Source: Aquitalea magnusonii
GTDB taxonomy: Bacteria > Pseudomonadota > Gammaproteobacteria > Burkholderiales > Chromobacteriaceae
Reading direction: 5' to 3'
Assembly: GCF_002217795.2 (NCBI RefSeq)
Contig: NZ_AP018823.1
Span: 4,154,001 to 4,218,000, forward strand
Length of the DNA: 64,000 nt
Below, piece after piece: positions 63,701 through 64,000 of this stretch. The position numbers were made by a program, and so were the translations under genes. Below the pieces are notes generated by a model. That model was given only the letters and a program-made list of their open reading frames with translations, was not told where the DNA came from and searched no databases. Each line of letters begins with the position of its first letter. Position 1 is the first letter of the stretch.

Positions 63701-64000
63701 AGGCACTGAACCCGGCCAGCAGCAGCCTGTCGCTGGCGGTGGCCCGTGCCTACTACCATGTGCTGGCCTACAAGGACGAGTACGAAGTGGCCCGCCTGTA
63801 TACCGACGGCGACTTCCTGCGCGAGCTTGCCAGCCAGTTCGACGGTGATTACCAGCTGCGTTTCCATATTGGTGCCAGTTGGGTCACCGGTGGCGTGGCC
63901 AAGAAAATCGCCTTCGGCCCCTGGCTGTTCAAGGGCATGAAGTTGCTGGCCAAGCTGCGCTTCCTGCGCGGCACCGCGCTGGACCCGTTTGGCTGGCAGT
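60757..64000 (+). CDS. 2-oxoacid (indolepyruvate-type):ferredoxin oxidoreductase, C-terminus beyond edge
   Basis: The frame is open to the right edge, giving 1,081 codons of what is probably a 1,150-1,200-residue fused enzyme. It begins MSIRHVDLEEKYTAATGQVL with the thiamin-pyrophosphate domains, including GVDRSGDVIKHGN and HYCSGCPHNTSTR. A four-cysteine ferredoxin-like patch reads CEGCGDCSKKSGC around residue 640, and the gamma domain begins GVGGTGVVTIGQ near 731. It oxidises branched or aromatic 2-oxoacids to acyl-CoA. ATG at 60757 follows GGAGGAG. A parS-like site lies at 63579-63594. Confidence 0.9.
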   Translation, partial: MSIRHVDLEEKYTAATGQVLMTGIQALVRLPMLQQQLDRAAGLNTAGYVTGYRGSPLGNVDQTMQKAEPYLKQHNVVFHPGLNEDLAATAVWGTQQVNMFEGAKYDGVYAMWYGKGPGVDRSGDVIKHGNVAGTSAKGGVLLVAGDDHAAKSSTFPHQSDHILAASMIPVLSPSGVQEVIDFGLHGWAMSRYSGCWVSIKAISDTIESSAVVDISPERFNFVIPQDFPIPEGGLSIRWPDPPLVQEKRVLHHRLYAALAYARANKLNHITLDSPKPRLGIITCGKSYLDVMQALDDLGIDEALAADIGLRIFKVGMVWPLEPEGVRHFAEGLDEILVVEEKRQIIEYQLKEQLYNWRDDVRPRVVGKFAEKGEWALPHGDWLLPAAGELTPAMIARAIASRLALIFDSPVIHDRLKFYDEKEAQLVKPREAIARVPHYCSGCPHNTSTRVPEGSRAVAGIGCHYMAHWIEGDSTKTFTQMGGEGITWVGQAPFTNTKHIFTNLGDGTYFHSGLLAIRAAVAAKVNITYKLLYNDAVAMTGGQHVDGYLDVPMITRQLAAEGVKRIVITSDDPDKYQSVQGLAPGVDVFHRRELDRLQKELRETEGTTVLIHDQTCAAEKRRRRKRGEFPDPAKRAFINEKVCEGCGDCSKKSGCLSVLPVETALGRKRKIDQSSCNKDYSCVEGFCPSFVTVEGGTLKKQSGASATLEAMPALPAPQIPALHEPFSIMITGVGGTGVVTIGQVLGMAAYLDHKGVTVLDMAGLAQKGGSVWSHVRIANSQQQLHAVRIAAGDANLVLGCDLVVTAAEEALAKMREGFSHAIVNSYESPTSAFLKNPDVRFPSRAMKDAVIESVGAGRFWEVNATRLATALMGDAIASNMFMLGYAWQKGLVPVSEEALMEAIRLNGAAVKFNQQAFIWGRHAAHDPGRVEALTNPSSVVQFVPRETLDGVLHHRAKELRHYQNQALAERYKALVGKVQAAEQALNPASSSLSLAVARAYYHVLAYKDEYEVARLYTDGDFLRELASQFDGDYQLRFHIGASWVTGGVAKKIAFGPWLFKGMKLLAKLRFLRGTALDPFGWQ
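63579..63594. other. parS: parS-like ParB-binding site 5
   Basis: TGTTCCACGTGAAACG matches 15 of 16 positions of TGTTNCACGTGAAACA. It lies inside the ferredoxin oxidoreductase gene. Confidence 0.8.

Noticed and set aside
1..64000. CRISPR arrays, tRNA, rRNA and insertion sequences
   Set aside because: No regularly spaced direct repeats, no cloverleaf or rRNA-like stretches and no transposase were recognised by reading; a covariance-model search could still find a tRNA I missed.

Overview
The window is a GC-rich bacterial chromosome segment, about 60-65% GC by eye, with one AT-rich island at about 14.2-17.9 kb. Gene content fits a beta-proteobacterium, most likely of the Chromobacteriaceae (Chromobacterium, Aquitalea, Vogesella or Pseudogulbenkiania relatives). 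It has a polyamine transporter operon, a hut operon, a glp regulon, a three-gene CsgG/DUF4810/DUF799 lipoprotein operon of the type known in Neisseria, a PAAR protein implying a type VI secretion system, and many small transporters. The genus assignment is inference from gene content. I saw no rRNA, tRNA, CRISPR array, insertion sequence or prophage.

Layout. 1-8 kb: a PAAR-domain gene running off the left edge, then potA-B-C-D plus an acetylpolyamine amidohydrolase as one minus-strand operon, with an AraC-type regulator upstream. 8-14 kb: two coupled secreted proteins of unknown role, a DMT exporter with a divergent Lrp-type regulator, a CBS protein and an M24 aminopeptidase. 14-18 kb: an AT-rich island with two intact fimbrial-adhesin paralogues and a decayed third copy. 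Between the intact copies lie fused fragments of the two flanking genes, benE and pepP, which record a tandem duplication. 18-32 kb: benE, a MocR regulator, an FAD oxidoreductase, a MOSC protein, glpR, a peroxiredoxin, exporters, then glpK-glpF-glpD and pyruvate kinase. 32-43 kb: the lipoprotein operon, hydrolases, sulfate-binding protein, an XRE-cupin regulator divergent from a DMT exporter, a UDG-like protein and an SLC13-type transporter. 43-51 kb: the histidine-utilisation genes hutI-G-U-H, uppP and hutC. 51-64 kb: metabolic and housekeeping genes (YeaD-type mutarotase, rsmE, inositol-phosphatase family, gmhA, alanyl-tRNA editing, methyltransferase, rarD), ending in a large 2-oxoacid:ferredoxin oxidoreductase that runs off the right edge.

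Four observations go beyond ordinary annotation. (1) Five near-perfect parS (ParB-binding) palindromes are spread over 42 kb, all inside genes, suggesting an origin-proximal ParB domain. (2) The adhesin island is a fossilised tandem duplication whose junction fuses a benE tail to a pepP head. (3) A palindromic repeat occurs three times, each copy starting exactly at the stop codon of a gene. (4) A second repeat family, also in three copies, has a closing stem that shows a compensatory base-pair change, so it probably folds as RNA or single-stranded DNA.

Functionally the region is a catabolic and transport neighbourhood: polyamine uptake with deacetylation, glycerol to dihydroxyacetone phosphate and pyruvate, histidine to glutamate, and 2-oxoacid oxidation. 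Candidate HutC, GlpR and XRE operators lie where expected.
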